Shown here: piece after piece, positions 32,440 through 41,200 of the stretch
Layout: each line of letters opens with the position of its first letter
Position numbering within the stretch: position 1 is the first letter of the stretch
Origin: Roseicyclus sediminis
GTDB lineage: Bacteria; Pseudomonadota; Alphaproteobacteria; Rhodobacterales; Rhodobacteraceae
Assembly: GCF_025515305.1 (NCBI RefSeq)
Contig: NZ_JAOPHT010000004.1
Span: 124,001 to 188,000, forward strand
Direction: 5' to 3'
DNA: 64,000 bases
Position numbers and translations under genes: made by a program
The notes under the pieces: model-generated
What the model was told of the DNA's origin: nothing
The model's database searches: none
What the model saw: the letters and a program-made list of their open reading frames with translations, nothing else

Positions 32440-33260
32440 GGCGAGGTCGCGCGGTCGCGAAGGGCGCCAATCATGCGGGCGTTTTCCAGCGCGATGACGC
32501 TCTGGTCGGCAAAGGTCTGCGCCAGCGCGGTCGCCTGCGCACCGAAGGGACGCACGCTCTGGCGGTAGATCGTGAACGCGCCGGCCAGCACGTCACCCGA
32601 CATCATCGGGATGGCCACGAAGGACCGCGCGCCGCCGAGGGTCGCGGTCGCCTGCCGCAACGGGTCGTCGCCGTGAAAGACTTCTTCCGCCCGGACGTCG
32701 TAGATGTTGACGATGCCATGGCCGGCCGCGACGCGTCCGAGCCCGGTGCGCGGGCCGACCGCGAAGATACCCTGCGCCTCGAACCACTGCCGGAACCGCT
32801 GCGGGATGCCCAGGCAGTGACTTGCCGCGAAACGGCCGCCTCCATGATGTTCGAAGAGTATGCCGAACTCCGCCTCGCACAGCTCGAGCGCGAAGCCCAG
32901 GATCGCGGACATGACCGCGTCGATATCCCCGCGCGACCGGCTGATGATGCGCAGGACCTCGGCAAAGACCTGTTCGCGACGCAGGGATTCCTCGAGGCTG
33001 AGGGCCAGTTCCGAGATGACCGCGGCGTGGTCCGTCGCGATCTCGGTCGCAGGGGACGCACCGCTCAGCCGCGCGTGAAGGTCCAGCTTGGAGGACACTT
33101 CCAGCTTCCGGTAGATCGTCGAGAGATGCGTGCGCACCGTGGACGGCGCAATGCAGAGCCGTTCGGCGATTGCCTGATACGTGTCTCCCTGCGCGTATGC
33201 GCTTGCGATCTCGATCTCGCGCGGGCTGAGGAGTTCGTCGGGCTTCACGGGTCCGGTCAT
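32436..33260 (-). CDS. LuxR-type HTH regulator with GAF domain
   Basis: A 274-residue protein with an N-terminal LuxR-type HTH (residues 10-67) followed by a linker helix and a GAF-like sensor domain (about 85-265: AILGFALELCEAEFGILFEH, SFVAIPMMSGDVLAGAFTIYR, LAQTFADQSVIALENARM). About 39 of 52 HTH residues match those of the downstream gene, so the HTH is duplicated but fused to a different sensor. I chose the ATG at 33260; a GTG eleven codons upstream is possible. First gene of a coupled two-gene operon, divergent from the SnoaL operon. Confidence 0.85.
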   Translation of the reverse strand: MTGPVKPDELLSPREIEIASAYAQGDTYQAIAERLCIAPSTVRTHLSTIYRKLEVSSKLDLHARLSGASPATEIATDHAAVISELALSLEESLRREQVFAEVLRIISRSRGDIDAVMSAILGFALELCEAEFGILFEHHGGGRFAASHCLGIPQRFRQWFEAQGIFAVGPRTGLGRVAAGHGIVNIYDVRAEEVFHGDDPLRQATATLGGARSFVAIPMMSGDVLAGAFTIYRQSVRPFGAQATALAQTFADQSVIALENARMIGALRDRATSP

Positions 33261-33329
33261 GTCCCTTGCAGTGGTCCTTGCACCCTCCCGCACCGGGGCG
33301 GATCGGGCAATCCTGCAAATGCATTAGCC

Positions 33330-33361
33330 GAATACTGCACGATCCGGAGCAGAATACTGCA
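33330..33361. repeat. 10-bp direct repeat in divergent promoter
   Basis: GAATACTGCA occurs at 33330-33339 and again at 33352-33361, 22 bases start to start (about two helical turns). It lies between the divergent LuxR-pair operon (start 33260) and the SnoaL-GNAT-MFS operon (start 33429). Spacing and location suit binding of a protein dimer or two LuxR-type regulators on one DNA face. Confidence 0.5.
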
Positions 33362-33428
33362 GCTGCCCGATTTCGCGCGTCCGGCATCCCCCGCATTCTC
33401 GGGACACAGCAGCACGTAGGACCGGCGG

Positions 33429-33845
33429 ATGAACATGGTACACACGGCACGCGCCTTTTTCGAGGCCTGCGAAACCGGGGGTGGATGGGACGCCTGCAAG
33501 GCCTATTGCCACGAAGGCGCCAGTTTCGCCTGTCAGGCCGACGCGCTGGCCGGGACAACCACGCTGGCGGAGTATGCCGAATGGATGAAGGGCCTCCTCG
33601 TGCCGATCCCCGACGGGTCGTACGAGCTGACGGCGTTCGCGGCGGACGAGCCGCGCGGAACCGTCGCCGCGGCGGCGGTGTTTCACGGCACCCAGACCGG
33701 ACAGGGCGGGCCGGGCGATCCGACCGGACGGACCGTGGCCTCGGACTACGCCTACGTCATGGTCTTCGACGGTGACCGCATCTCGCACATGACGAAGATC
33801 TGGAACGACGGGCAGGCGCTCCGTCAACTGGGGTGGGCGTCATGA
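33429..33845 (+). CDS. SnoaL-like (NTF2-fold) protein
   Basis: A 138-residue protein with the SnoaL/ester-cyclase NTF2-like fold: an N-terminal helix (TARAFFEACETGGGWDACKAY), a central AEYAEWMKGLLVPIPDG helix-turn and a C-terminal strand ending YVMVFDGDRISHMTKIWNDG. Members are cyclases, isomerases or simply ligand-binding proteins; nothing here selects one. GGACCGGCGG precedes the ATG. Its stop overlaps the start of the acetyltransferase gene (ATGA). Confidence 0.8.
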   Translation: MNMVHTARAFFEACETGGGWDACKAYCHEGASFACQADALAGTTTLAEYAEWMKGLLVPIPDGSYELTAFAADEPRGTVAAAAVFHGTQTGQGGPGDPTGRTVASDYAYVMVFDGDRISHMTKIWNDGQALRQLGWAS

Positions 33846-34414
33846 CCGCGCTTCACGATCAGCCGGCAGGGCGCGTCTCGCCCTCGGCGGGCACCGTCTC
33901 CGCCTACCGGGTCACCTGCGTGACGGAGGTGACGGACCGGGCCGCGCTCGATGATCTTCTGCTCGAATACTACGGGGTCATCCTGAAAAAGCTCGCCTTT
34001 GCCGGAGTGCCCCACAGCTACACGGCGCATGATCTGAAAGCGTCGTTCTGGCCCAACCTGCACCGGTTCCTGCCGCCGACCGGGCGTCTTGTCCTGGTGC
34101 ATGATGCGGCCGACCGGCTGGTCGGGTGCGGGACCCTGCATCAGGTCCGTCCCGACGCGGGCGAACTTAAACGGCTCTACGTCCGTCCCGAGGCCAAGGG
34201 ACACCGGCTGGGGCGCGCCATCGTCGATGCCCGGATCGAGGCGGCGCGCGACATGGGCTGGCGCACGCTTCTGGTGAACGCGATCCGTGGCAACACCGAC
34301 ATGACCCGGATTTACGAGAGTATCGGCTTCCGCTATGTCCCGCGTTACCCGGAATGCTCGGACCCGATCGAAGTGGACCCCTGGTTCGTTTACATGCAGT
34401 ACGAGCTCGGATGA
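33842..34414 (+). CDS. GNAT-family N-acetyltransferase
   Basis: A 190-residue GNAT acetyltransferase. The acetyl-CoA loop is readable as RPEAKGHRLGRAIVDARIEAA (motif A, about residues 118-138), preceded by strand ELKRLYV and followed by the motif-B segment MTRIYESIGFRYV. The substrate is unknown. The ATG at 33842 is coupled to the SnoaL stop, and its own stop overlaps the MFS gene start, giving a tightly coupled three-gene operon that may modify and export one compound. Confidence 0.88.
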   Translation: MTALHDQPAGRVSPSAGTVSAYRVTCVTEVTDRAALDDLLLEYYGVILKKLAFAGVPHSYTAHDLKASFWPNLHRFLPPTGRLVLVHDAADRLVGCGTLHQVRPDAGELKRLYVRPEAKGHRLGRAIVDARIEAARDMGWRTLLVNAIRGNTDMTRIYESIGFRYVPRYPECSDPIEVDPWFVYMQYELG

Positions 34415-35574
34415 TGCGCTGGCGCATCCTGGCGCTTCTTTTCCTTGCCCGAGTGGGGCTGGGTTTCCAGTTCCAGACCATGGGATCGGTCAGCGCGGAG
34501 ATCTCGGGGATCTTCGGTCTCGACAACGCCCGGATCGGCCTGATGATCGGGCTGTTCATGGCGCCCGGACTGGTTCTTGTGCTGCCTGCCGGCGTTCTGG
34601 GGCGGTTCGCCCCCGACCGCATCCTGACCGGGCTGGGCTTTGGCGGCCTCGCGCTCGGCGGGCTCGTCTCGGCGCTCGCGCCGTCGGCCGAGATCATCGG
34701 GATCGGGCGCATGCTTGCCGGCGCGGGGTCGGTAATGGCGATGCTCTACCTGTCGAAGATGGTCGTGGACTGGTTCGACGGCCGCGAGATCGCGACGGCG
34801 ATGAGCATCTTCGTTACGAGCTGGCCGCTCGGCATCGCGATGGGCCAAGTGGGCCATGCCTTCCTCCTCGAGATGATCGGCTGGCGCGCGCCCTTCATGG
34901 TGGCGTCGCTCTATTGCGCGCTGGCGGCACTGGTCATCCTGGCCTTCTACCGCCCGCCGCATGACCTGCCGTCTCATGGCGCGGCCCGCGCGAAGGGCCT
35001 CCTGCCGGTGGAGTGGAGCCTGGTGATCCTCGCGGGCTTCGCCTGGGGTGTCTTCAACGCGGGCTACATCGTCTATCTCAGCTTCGGCCCCGCCACGCTG
35101 GAGGCGCAAGGCATGGGCAGCCTCGCCGCCGCCTCGGTCATCAGCCTCGGCAGCTGGGTGATGATGGGGTCGGGGGCGGCCTGCGGCCTGATCGTGGACC
35201 GGTTCGGCCGGCGCGACCTGGTCCTTCTGATCTGCATGGCGAGCGCGGCGGTGGCCCTTCTGCTCCTGCGCATTCCGGATGCGGGCCTGGCCGCCAGTCT
35301 GATCTTCGGCCTCATAGGCATGGCCCCGGCCGGTGTCATCATGGCGCTGGCCGGCCAGGCCGTGGCGCCCGAGCGGCGTGCCTTCGGGATGGGCGTCTTT
35401 TTCACCGTGTACTATGCCGCGCTGACCGCGGCGCCGCCCATGGCAGGCTGGGTCGTCGACCGGGCTGGCGAACCGGGCGCCGCGATCCTGTTCGGTGCCG
35501 TCCTCTTCGTCCTGGTGGTTCCGGCGACGCTCCTGTTCAGGGCGACGCGGCAACGGGCCTTCGGCATGCCTTGA
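34411..35574 (+). CDS. MFS transporter (CynX/NNP-like)
   Basis: A 387-residue, 12-helix major facilitator. It opens RWRILALLFLARVGLGFQFQ; the helix 2-3 loop has GRFAPDRILTGLGFGG, and the second half has the matching loop DRFGRRDLVLL. The pattern resembles CynX/NarK-like permeases. It ends the SnoaL-GNAT-MFS operon (ATGA overlap at 34411-34414) and is the likely exit or entry route for the operon's substrate. Convergent with a LysR gene 12 bases away. Confidence 0.85.
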   Translation: MMRWRILALLFLARVGLGFQFQTMGSVSAEISGIFGLDNARIGLMIGLFMAPGLVLVLPAGVLGRFAPDRILTGLGFGGLALGGLVSALAPSAEIIGIGRMLAGAGSVMAMLYLSKMVVDWFDGREIATAMSIFVTSWPLGIAMGQVGHAFLLEMIGWRAPFMVASLYCALAALVILAFYRPPHDLPSHGAARAKGLLPVEWSLVILAGFAWGVFNAGYIVYLSFGPATLEAQGMGSLAAASVISLGSWVMMGSGAACGLIVDRFGRRDLVLLICMASAAVALLLLRIPDAGLAASLIFGLIGMAPAGVIMALAGQAVAPERRAFGMGVFFTVYYAALTAAPPMAGWVVDRAGEPGAAILFGAVLFVLVVPATLLFRATRQRAFGMP

Positions 35575-35586
35575 AGTCCGGTGCCC

Positions 35587-36507
35587 TCAGTCGCCGGCGG
35601 CCAGCCTTGCCTGCGATCTGAGCCATTCGGTCTGCGGGTCGGCGTCGTTCCTGCGGTGCCAGAAGACCGAGACGGGAAAGCGCCGGATCTCGAGCGGAGG
35701 CTCGGCGAGGGCGAGGCCGAAACCGGGGGCGAAGGCGCGGGCAACGCGGGCGGGCAGTGTCACGATCGCCGGCGCGGCCGCCACGGCGGCGAGGGCCGGA
35801 AGGAAAGCCGGCAGACCCAGCACGACGCGCCGTTCGAGACCCATTTCGGCAAGCCGCCGATCGACGATCCCGCGCAGATCCGCGCCGGGTGAGACGAGGA
35901 CGTGGTCGGCCGCGCAATAGGCGTCGAGGCTGATCCGCGGCGCCGCCGGAAGCACCTCCGGACGCCCGGCGACGAGGAAACCCTCGTCGAACAGCCGCTC
36001 GCCCGAAATCCAGTCGGGCGTGTCCCAGAGAAATCCAAGCGACAGGTCCGCGCGTCCCGCGGCCAGGGCGTCCACGGCCTCGGCTCGTCCAAGCGGCTGG
36101 ACCGACAGGCGCAGCCCCGGCGCCGCCTCGCGCAGCCTTGCGGCGAGGCCCGGGATCAGCACCGCCTGTTCCGCGTCGAGCGCGGCGATGCGCACGATCC
36201 CGCTTGCGTCCGCCGGGTCGAAGCGCCGCGCGGCGCCGAGCGCGCCCCGCAACGCCTCGACGGCCCGGGCAATCGGCGCCTCGAGGGCAAGCGCGGTCGC
36301 CGTCGGTTCCATCCCGTGCGGGCGGCGCAGGAACAGTTCGTCTCCGAAGATGTCGCGCAGCCGCTTGAGCGCCTGGCTGATCGCCGATTGCGTCAGGCCC
36401 AGTTCGGCGGCGACGGAGGCCGCCTTGCGATGGCGAAGCAGCCCCAGGAACACCAGCAAAAGCGTAAGGTCGAGACGCCTGATTTCCGAATCTCTTAACT
36501 CAGACAT
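35587..36507 (-). CDS. LysR-family transcription regulator
   Basis: A 306-residue LysR regulator. The winged HTH is at about residues 12-70 (FLGLLRHRKAASVAAELGLT, SAISQALKRLRDIFGDELFLRR), and the substrate-binding domain follows. It is divergently placed from the oxidoreductase-GFA-ABM-DJ-1 operon with only 72 bases between starts, the classic LysR arrangement, so it is the likely regulator of that operon. ATG at 36507; the upstream in-frame extension reads into the divergent gene and is discarded. Confidence 0.88.
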   Translation of the reverse strand: MSELRDSEIRRLDLTLLLVFLGLLRHRKAASVAAELGLTQSAISQALKRLRDIFGDELFLRRPHGMEPTATALALEAPIARAVEALRGALGAARRFDPADASGIVRIAALDAEQAVLIPGLAARLREAAPGLRLSVQPLGRAEAVDALAAGRADLSLGFLWDTPDWISGERLFDEGFLVAGRPEVLPAAPRISLDAYCAADHVLVSPGADLRGIVDRRLAEMGLERRVVLGLPAFLPALAAVAAAPAIVTLPARVARAFAPGFGLALAEPPLEIRRFPVSVFWHRRNDADPQTEWLRSQARLAAGD

Positions 36508-36579
36508 GATGCTTATTCGTTTTTCCTTCTGTCGGGCCCGGCATATCCGGGCTGCGGACACCGAAGCAAGGGAAAGCGG

Positions 36580-37206
36580 ATGCGGATCGCGATCGTCGGA
36601 ACCGGACATGTCGGCGCGGCATTGGCGCGCGGACTGAGCGGCAAGGGGCACGCCGTCACCCTGGGCGCGAGAAACCCCGGCTCGGACGCGGCAAGCGCGC
36701 TGGCGGCGGAAACCGGCAGCGCGGTCACGAGCCCCTCCGCCGCCGCCGCATCCGCCGATCTCGTCATCCTTGCGCTGCCCTGGGCCGCAGTCGACGCCGT
36801 GTTGGAGGATCTCGGCGGCCTGGACGGAAAGATCGTCGTCGACTGCACCAATCCGCTGGGCATGGTCGACGGGGCGCTGGGCCTCGCGGTTGGTCACACG
36901 TCGTCGGGTGGCGAGATGGTGCAGCGCCGGTTGCCACAGGCCCGCGTCGTCAAGACGCTGAACCAGGTCGGTGCGGAAGTCATGGCGCGGAACGCCCACT
37001 TCGCGCGTCGCCCCGCGATGCTCATGGCGGGCGACGATCCGGCGGCGAAGGCGACGGTCGCGGAGCTGCTCCGCGATCTCGGCTTCGACCCGCTCGACGC
37101 CGGTGACATCACGAAATCACGGCTTCTCGAACCCTTCGCCCTTGTCTGGATCAACCAGGCGCTTGCCCGTGGCAAGGGCCGGGACTGGGCCTTCGCAATC
37201 GTCTGA
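36580..37206 (+). CDS. NADPH-dependent oxidoreductase, F420-dependent NADP reductase family
   Basis: A 208-residue protein with an N-terminal Rossmann motif MRIAIVGTGHVGAALARGL and RNPGSD after strand 2, which suits NADP(H). VVDCTNPLGMVDG and VKTLNQVGAEVM follow, as in the F420H2:NADP+ oxidoreductase family (also STEAP-like). Rhodobacterales do not normally make F420, so the hydride partner is probably a flavin or small organic molecule. First gene of a four-gene operon facing a LysR regulator. Confidence 0.82.
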   Translation: MRIAIVGTGHVGAALARGLSGKGHAVTLGARNPGSDAASALAAETGSAVTSPSAAAASADLVILALPWAAVDAVLEDLGGLDGKIVVDCTNPLGMVDGALGLAVGHTSSGGEMVQRRLPQARVVKTLNQVGAEVMARNAHFARRPAMLMAGDDPAAKATVAELLRDLGFDPLDAGDITKSRLLEPFALVWINQALARGKGRDWAFAIV

Positions 37207-37225
37207 CAACCCGGAGAACACGTTC

Positions 37226-37603
37226 ATGACGCGCACCCTTCATGCCTCCTGCCACTGCGGCGCCGTGCATATCGACCTGCCTGCCGAGGCGGCCGGCATT
37301 CTTGCCTGCCATTGCGGCGACTGCCAGAAGATGCACGGCAATTTCAACGCCTTCCTCGCCGCACCGGTCGCCGCCATCGCGTTGTCCGGCGGCGATGCGC
37401 TGATCTGGTACCAGTCTTCCGAGACCGCGCGCCGTGCCTTCTGCGGCACCTGCGGCGCGCGGGTGCTGAAGGAGGTGACGGACGCGGGCCGCTGGCTGAT
37501 CTCGGCGGGCCTGATCGACGGGCCGACGGGCAAGCGCATCGTCAGGAACCTCTGGGAACAGTCGAAACCCGACTGGTACGACCTGCCCGAGGTGGCGCGG
37601 TGA
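37226..37603 (+). CDS. GFA-family (glutathione-dependent formaldehyde-activating-like) protein
   Basis: A 125-residue zinc protein of the GFA/CENP-V family. Three Cys clusters are visible: CHCGAVH (residues 8-14), CHCGDCQ (about 30-36) and FCGTCGAR (about 70-77), which make the structural and catalytic zinc sites. Family members may add glutathione to formaldehyde or similar aldehydes; most are uncharacterised. GGAG precedes the ATG, which lies 19 bases after the oxidoreductase gene, and the stop overlaps the next GTG. Confidence 0.87.
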   Translation: MTRTLHASCHCGAVHIDLPAEAAGILACHCGDCQKMHGNFNAFLAAPVAAIALSGGDALIWYQSSETARRAFCGTCGARVLKEVTDAGRWLISAGLIDGPTGKRIVRNLWEQSKPDWYDLPEVAR

Positions 37604-38154
37604 GCGATCCCGTCACCGTCGTGGTGCGCCGGCGCGTGAGGGCAGGGCGCGAGGCCGACTACGAGGCTTGGCTCGGGCGCCTCACCAGTGCCGCGGCGCG
37701 CGAGGCGCCGGGCTATCTCGGCGCCGAGCTTCACCGCCCCGGTGTGCCGGGCGCGGCCTATGTCTCGGTCTTCCGCTTCGACAGCCTCGCGCATCTCGAC
37801 GCGTTCGAGCGATCGGACTTCCGGGCACGGATGCTGGCGGAGGGGGCGAAGTTCTTCGACGGCGACGCCGCATGGGAACGGCTTACCGGTCTCGAGGTCT
37901 GGTTCGACCCGCCGCCGGGCACCCGCGTGCCGCAGCCTTCGCCGCACCGGATGGCGCTGGTTCTCGTGGCCGTCGTTTTCGTCCTCGTCCTGGCCCTCAA
38001 CCTTGCCCTCGGCCCGCTCATGGAGGGCTGGCCGCTGGCGCTCAGGGTGCTTGTCACCGTCGTCATCCAGATCGCGCTGATGACCTACGTCGTCATGCCG
38101 TGGCTCACGCCCCGGATCGCGCGCTTCGTCTACCCCACATCCCGAACCCTCTGA
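37600..38154 (+). CDS. ABM-domain monooxygenase-like protein with membrane helices
   Basis: A 184-residue protein: residues ~4-95 are an antibiotic-biosynthesis-monooxygenase (ABM) dimeric alpha/beta domain (VVVRRRVRAGREADYEAWL, FRFDSLAHLDAFERS), and residues ~112-180 hold two to three membrane helices. ABM enzymes oxidise quinol-type or aromatic compounds without cofactor. The C-terminal anchor puts it at the cytoplasmic membrane. The start is GTG at 37600, overlapping the GFA stop (GTGA). Confidence 0.8.
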   Translation: MSDPVTVVVRRRVRAGREADYEAWLGRLTSAAAREAPGYLGAELHRPGVPGAAYVSVFRFDSLAHLDAFERSDFRARMLAEGAKFFDGDAAWERLTGLEVWFDPPPGTRVPQPSPHRMALVLVAVVFVLVLALNLALGPLMEGWPLALRVLVTVVIQIALMTYVVMPWLTPRIARFVYPTSRTL

Positions 38155-38167
38155 AACGGAGCATTTC

Positions 38168-38905
38168 ATGACCGCCTCGATCGACATCCATTCGAAGAAA
38201 CGTGTTCTCCTGATCGCAGGAAACCCGGCGACGTCACCGACCACCGGCTGGCCCGTGGGCTTCTGGTGGGCCGAGTTGACCCATCCCTACTGGGTCTTCA
38301 AAGAGGCCGGCTACGAGGTCGACATCGTCAGCCCCAAGGGTGGGGATCTGCAGGCCGACGGCTATTCCGACCCCGAGGATGCCTCGGGCTATTCGGCACA
38401 CGACCTCATCTCGCTCGGCTTCAAGAAGTCCGAAAGCCACGCCGGACTTCTCAAGGGCACGACGTCCATCGCCGAGGTCGATCTCGACCTCTATGACGCG
38501 ATCTTCCTTGCGGGTGGACAGTCGCCCATGACCACGATGATCGACGACACCGACCTTCACGCCTTCGTCGCCCGCGCCTACGAGGGCGGGAAGATCGTGG
38601 CGATCGTCTGCCACGGCACCTGCGTCCTGCTGAAGACGCGGCTGTCCGACGGCGAGCTTTTGGTGAAGGGCAAGACCTGGACCGGGTTCGCGGACAGCGA
38701 GGAGGCCTTCGCCGATGCCTTCGCGGGCATGAAGATCCAGCCCTTCTGGATCGAGGAGGAGGCGCGCAAGCTGCCCGACACGAACTTCGTCGTGGCGGGC
38801 CTGTTCAAGCGTTTCGCCGTGCGCGACGGCAACCTCATCACCGGTCAGCAGCAATATTCCGGCGGTGCCGCCGCCGAGCTGGTGGTGGAGACGCTGGGCC
38901 GCTGA
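38168..38905 (+). CDS. DJ-1/PfpI (Hsp31-like) family protein
   Basis: A 245-residue class I glutamine amidotransferase-like protein of the DJ-1/PfpI superfamily. The nucleophile Cys lies in IVCHGTCVLL (about residue 150), and the activating Glu is in WWAELTHPYWVF (about residue 36). Length and the GWPVGFWWAELTHPY region match the Hsp31/glyoxalase III-like branch, which detoxifies methylglyoxal or acts as a chaperone. It is the last gene of the LysR-controlled operon (13-base gap), consistent with an aldehyde or electrophile stress role. Confidence 0.88.
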   Translation: MTASIDIHSKKRVLLIAGNPATSPTTGWPVGFWWAELTHPYWVFKEAGYEVDIVSPKGGDLQADGYSDPEDASGYSAHDLISLGFKKSESHAGLLKGTTSIAEVDLDLYDAIFLAGGQSPMTTMIDDTDLHAFVARAYEGGKIVAIVCHGTCVLLKTRLSDGELLVKGKTWTGFADSEEAFADAFAGMKIQPFWIEEEARKLPDTNFVVAGLFKRFAVRDGNLITGQQQYSGGAAAELVVETLGR

Positions 38906-38917
38906 AGGGCAGGGCGG

Positions 38918-38942
38918 GGCGCGTGCGCGGGTCTTACGCGCC
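38918..38942. terminator. Stem-loop between convergent genes
   Basis: GGCGCGT (38918-38924) and ACGCGCC (38936-38942) form a 7-bp stem with an 11-nt loop between the convergent DJ-1 and mannitol dehydrogenase genes. The second arm includes the end of the mannitol dehydrogenase gene (stop at 38934). No U-tract. Confidence 0.3.
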
Positions 38943-40427
38943 GGCGGTGTAGGCCGCGAGCGTGGGCGCCGTCCCGTCCCGCCATATCCGCGAGAGCCAG
39001 CCCTCGAAGGCCGAGCGGAAGGCGGGGTCGCGGGCCAGGTCGCCGTAGATCGCGGCCTGCTCCAGCCACGCGGCCGGGCGCTCGCGCGCCGCGCGCGCCA
39101 CTTTTGTCAGCGCCTCCCATTCGGGGTCGTTCGGCTCGATCTTCGTGCCGTCCTCGCGCGTGCCCTCGCACATCCGGGCCCAGAGCGCCTCGACCAGCGC
39201 GAGACCTGACAGGCTGGTGCCGGAGGCCTGCGCGCTGCGAACGATCGGAAGGACGAACCCCGGGTGGCGAGAATGCCCGTCGAAGGCGACGCGCCGCGTG
39301 GTGTCCCGGATCTCGGGATTGGCGAAGCGGCCTTCGATGAGCTCGAGGTAGGCCTCGGGCGTCATCCCCGGCACTGCGTGGACGTGGGGCAGGATCTCCT
39401 CGGTCTGCACCCTGCGGAAGAAGGCGGCGATGGTCGGGTCCGCCATACAATCCGAGATCGTGGCCAGCGACAGCAGCTCGCCCGCATTGGCCAGCACCTG
39501 GTGGCCCGCGTTCAGGACCCGGATCTTCATCATCTCGTAGGAGTGCACGTCGTCGGTGAAGATCGCGCCGACCTCGTCCCAGTCGGGGCGTCCCGCGCAG
39601 AAGTCGTCCTCGAGCACCCATTGGCGGAAGGCCTCGTGACTGACGGGGGCCGGGTCCGCGATGCCGAAGCCCCGCGCCAGCGCCAGTTCGGCGGGCCCGG
39701 TGGCCGGAACGATGCAATCGACCATGGAATTCGGGAAGGCGCCCTCGGTGTCGATCCAGTCCGCCAGGGCCGGATCGGAGAGGCGGGCGAGCCCCACCAC
39801 CGCCTGCCGCAGGATCGTGCCGTTGCCCCGGAGATTGTCGCAGCAGAGCCCCGTGAACGGCCCGAGTCCTTCGGCCTTGCGCCGCGCGAGTGCCGCGACC
39901 ATCGCGCCGAAGGCCGTCTTCGGCTTGTCGGGATGGGCGGCGTCATGGGCGATGTCCGGGTGCGCTGTATCGAGCCCGCCGGTCGTGGGGTCGGTGTAAT
40001 AGCCGCCTTCCGTCACCGTCAGGGCGACGATGCGGATCGCGGGGTCCGCCATCGCGCGGATCAGGGGTCCGTTGCCCTCCTCGATGGGCAGGTAGTCGAT
40101 CATCGGGCCGATCACCTCGGCCGACCTGTGCCCGGGGGCCAGTTCGATCAGCGTGGTCAGGCAGTCCTGTGCGATGAGTTTCTCGCGCATGGCCGCATCA
40201 TAGGGTCGGACGCCGGCTCCGATGATCGCCCAGTCCATCGCGTGGCCCGCCTGCATCAGGCGGTGCAGGTACCAGGCCTGGTGCGCCCGATGGAAGTTGC
40301 CAAGACCGATATGGACGATGCCGGGCGTCAGCGCGGCGCGGTCGTAGATCGGCCGGGCGACGCCCTTCGGCAGGCGGCCGAGCGTGGCGTTCGACAGGGG
40401 CACAGGGCCCTGAAACATATTCCCCAT
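38934..40427 (-). CDS. mtlK: Mannitol 2-dehydrogenase family polyol dehydrogenase
   Basis: A 497-residue long-chain polyol dehydrogenase. The N-terminal NAD-binding half has IVHIGLGNFHRAHQAWYL (about residues 35-52). The catalytic region has the Lys in YEMMKIRVLNAGHQVLAN and the downstream HSRHPGFVLPI. It oxidises mannitol/arabitol-type polyols to ketoses in the cytoplasm. The chosen ATG at 40427 shares a base with the stop of smoS (TGATG); ATGs at 40439 and 40418 are alternatives. Last gene of the polyol operon. Confidence 0.9.
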   Translation of the reverse strand: MGNMFQGPVPLSNATLGRLPKGVARPIYDRAALTPGIVHIGLGNFHRAHQAWYLHRLMQAGHAMDWAIIGAGVRPYDAAMREKLIAQDCLTTLIELAPGHRSAEVIGPMIDYLPIEEGNGPLIRAMADPAIRIVALTVTEGGYYTDPTTGGLDTAHPDIAHDAAHPDKPKTAFGAMVAALARRKAEGLGPFTGLCCDNLRGNGTILRQAVVGLARLSDPALADWIDTEGAFPNSMVDCIVPATGPAELALARGFGIADPAPVSHEAFRQWVLEDDFCAGRPDWDEVGAIFTDDVHSYEMMKIRVLNAGHQVLANAGELLSLATISDCMADPTIAAFFRRVQTEEILPHVHAVPGMTPEAYLELIEGRFANPEIRDTTRRVAFDGHSRHPGFVLPIVRSAQASGTSLSGLALVEALWARMCEGTREDGTKIEPNDPEWEALTKVARAARERPAAWLEQAAIYGDLARDPAFRSAFEGWLSRIWRDGTAPTLAAYTAGA

Positions 40428-41200
40428 CAGCTCATCCATTGCCCGCCATCGACATTGTAGCATTGCGCGACGATGTACTCGGCCTCGTCGGAGGCGAGGA
40501 ACACCGCCATCCCGGTCAGGTCCTCGGCCCGGCCCATGCGGCCGTAGGGGACGGCCTCGCCCACCTCGCGCTTCTTCTGTCCCGGCGCCTTGCCCTCGTA
40601 TTTCGCGAAAAAGGCGTCGACGCCGTCCCAATGTTCGCCATCCACCACGCCCGGCGCGATCGCGTTCACGTTGATGCCATGCGCGATGAGGTTCAGGCCG
40701 GCCGATTGCGTCAGGCTGATCACCGCGGCCTTCGTCGCGCAGTAGACCGCGACGAGCGGCTCGCCCCGGCGCCCCGCCTGGCTGGCCATGTTGATGATGC
40801 GGCCCTTGATGCCGCGTTCGATCATGTGGCGGGCCACCGCCTGCAGGGTGAAGAGTGTGCCCGCCACGTTGATGTCGAAGGTACGCGCATAGTCGGCGCG
40901 GTCGATCTCGACGATGGGCGCTGCGGTGAAGATCGCGGCGTTGTTGATGAGGATGTCGATCTGACCGAGGGCGGCGACGGTCTCGGCCACGGCGGCGTCG
41001 ATGCTGTCCTGCCGGGTCACGTCAAGCTCCACCGCGATGGCGGCGTCCCCGATCTCCGCCGCCGTTTCCCGCGCCCGGGCAATGTCGATGTCCGCGATGG
41101 CCACGCGCGCGCCCTCGCGCACGTAGGCCTCGGCGAAGGCGCGGCCGATCCCGCGCGCGGCGCCCGTGATGAGGGCGGATTTGCCGCCGAGCCGTCTCAT
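40427..41200 (-). CDS. smoS: Sorbitol dehydrogenase (SDR family)
   Basis: A 257-residue short-chain dehydrogenase. TGAARGIG (residues 13-20) is the NAD-binding loop, NNAAI follows, and the catalytic residues are Ser140, Tyr153 and Lys157 (YCATK). Asp at the end of strand 2 (IADID) selects NAD. It closely follows the pattern of Rhodobacter SmoS, oxidising sorbitol to fructose (also galactitol to tagatose). ATGA overlap with smoK upstream and TGATG with mtlK downstream. Confidence 0.9.
   Translation of the reverse strand: MRRLGGKSALITGAARGIGRAFAEAYVREGARVAIADIDIARARETAAEIGDAAIAVELDVTRQDSIDAAVAETVAALGQIDILINNAAIFTAAPIVEIDRADYARTFDINVAGTLFTLQAVARHMIERGIKGRIINMASQAGRRGEPLVAVYCATKAAVISLTQSAGLNLIAHGINVNAIAPGVVDGEHWDGVDAFFAKYEGKAPGQKKREVGEAVPYGRMGRAEDLTGMAVFLASDEAEYIVAQCYNVDGGQWMS

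Noticed and set aside
36580-37206. Evidence for F420 metabolism
   Set aside because: Only the family name points to F420. No F420 biosynthesis gene is in the window and the lineage is not expected to make it.
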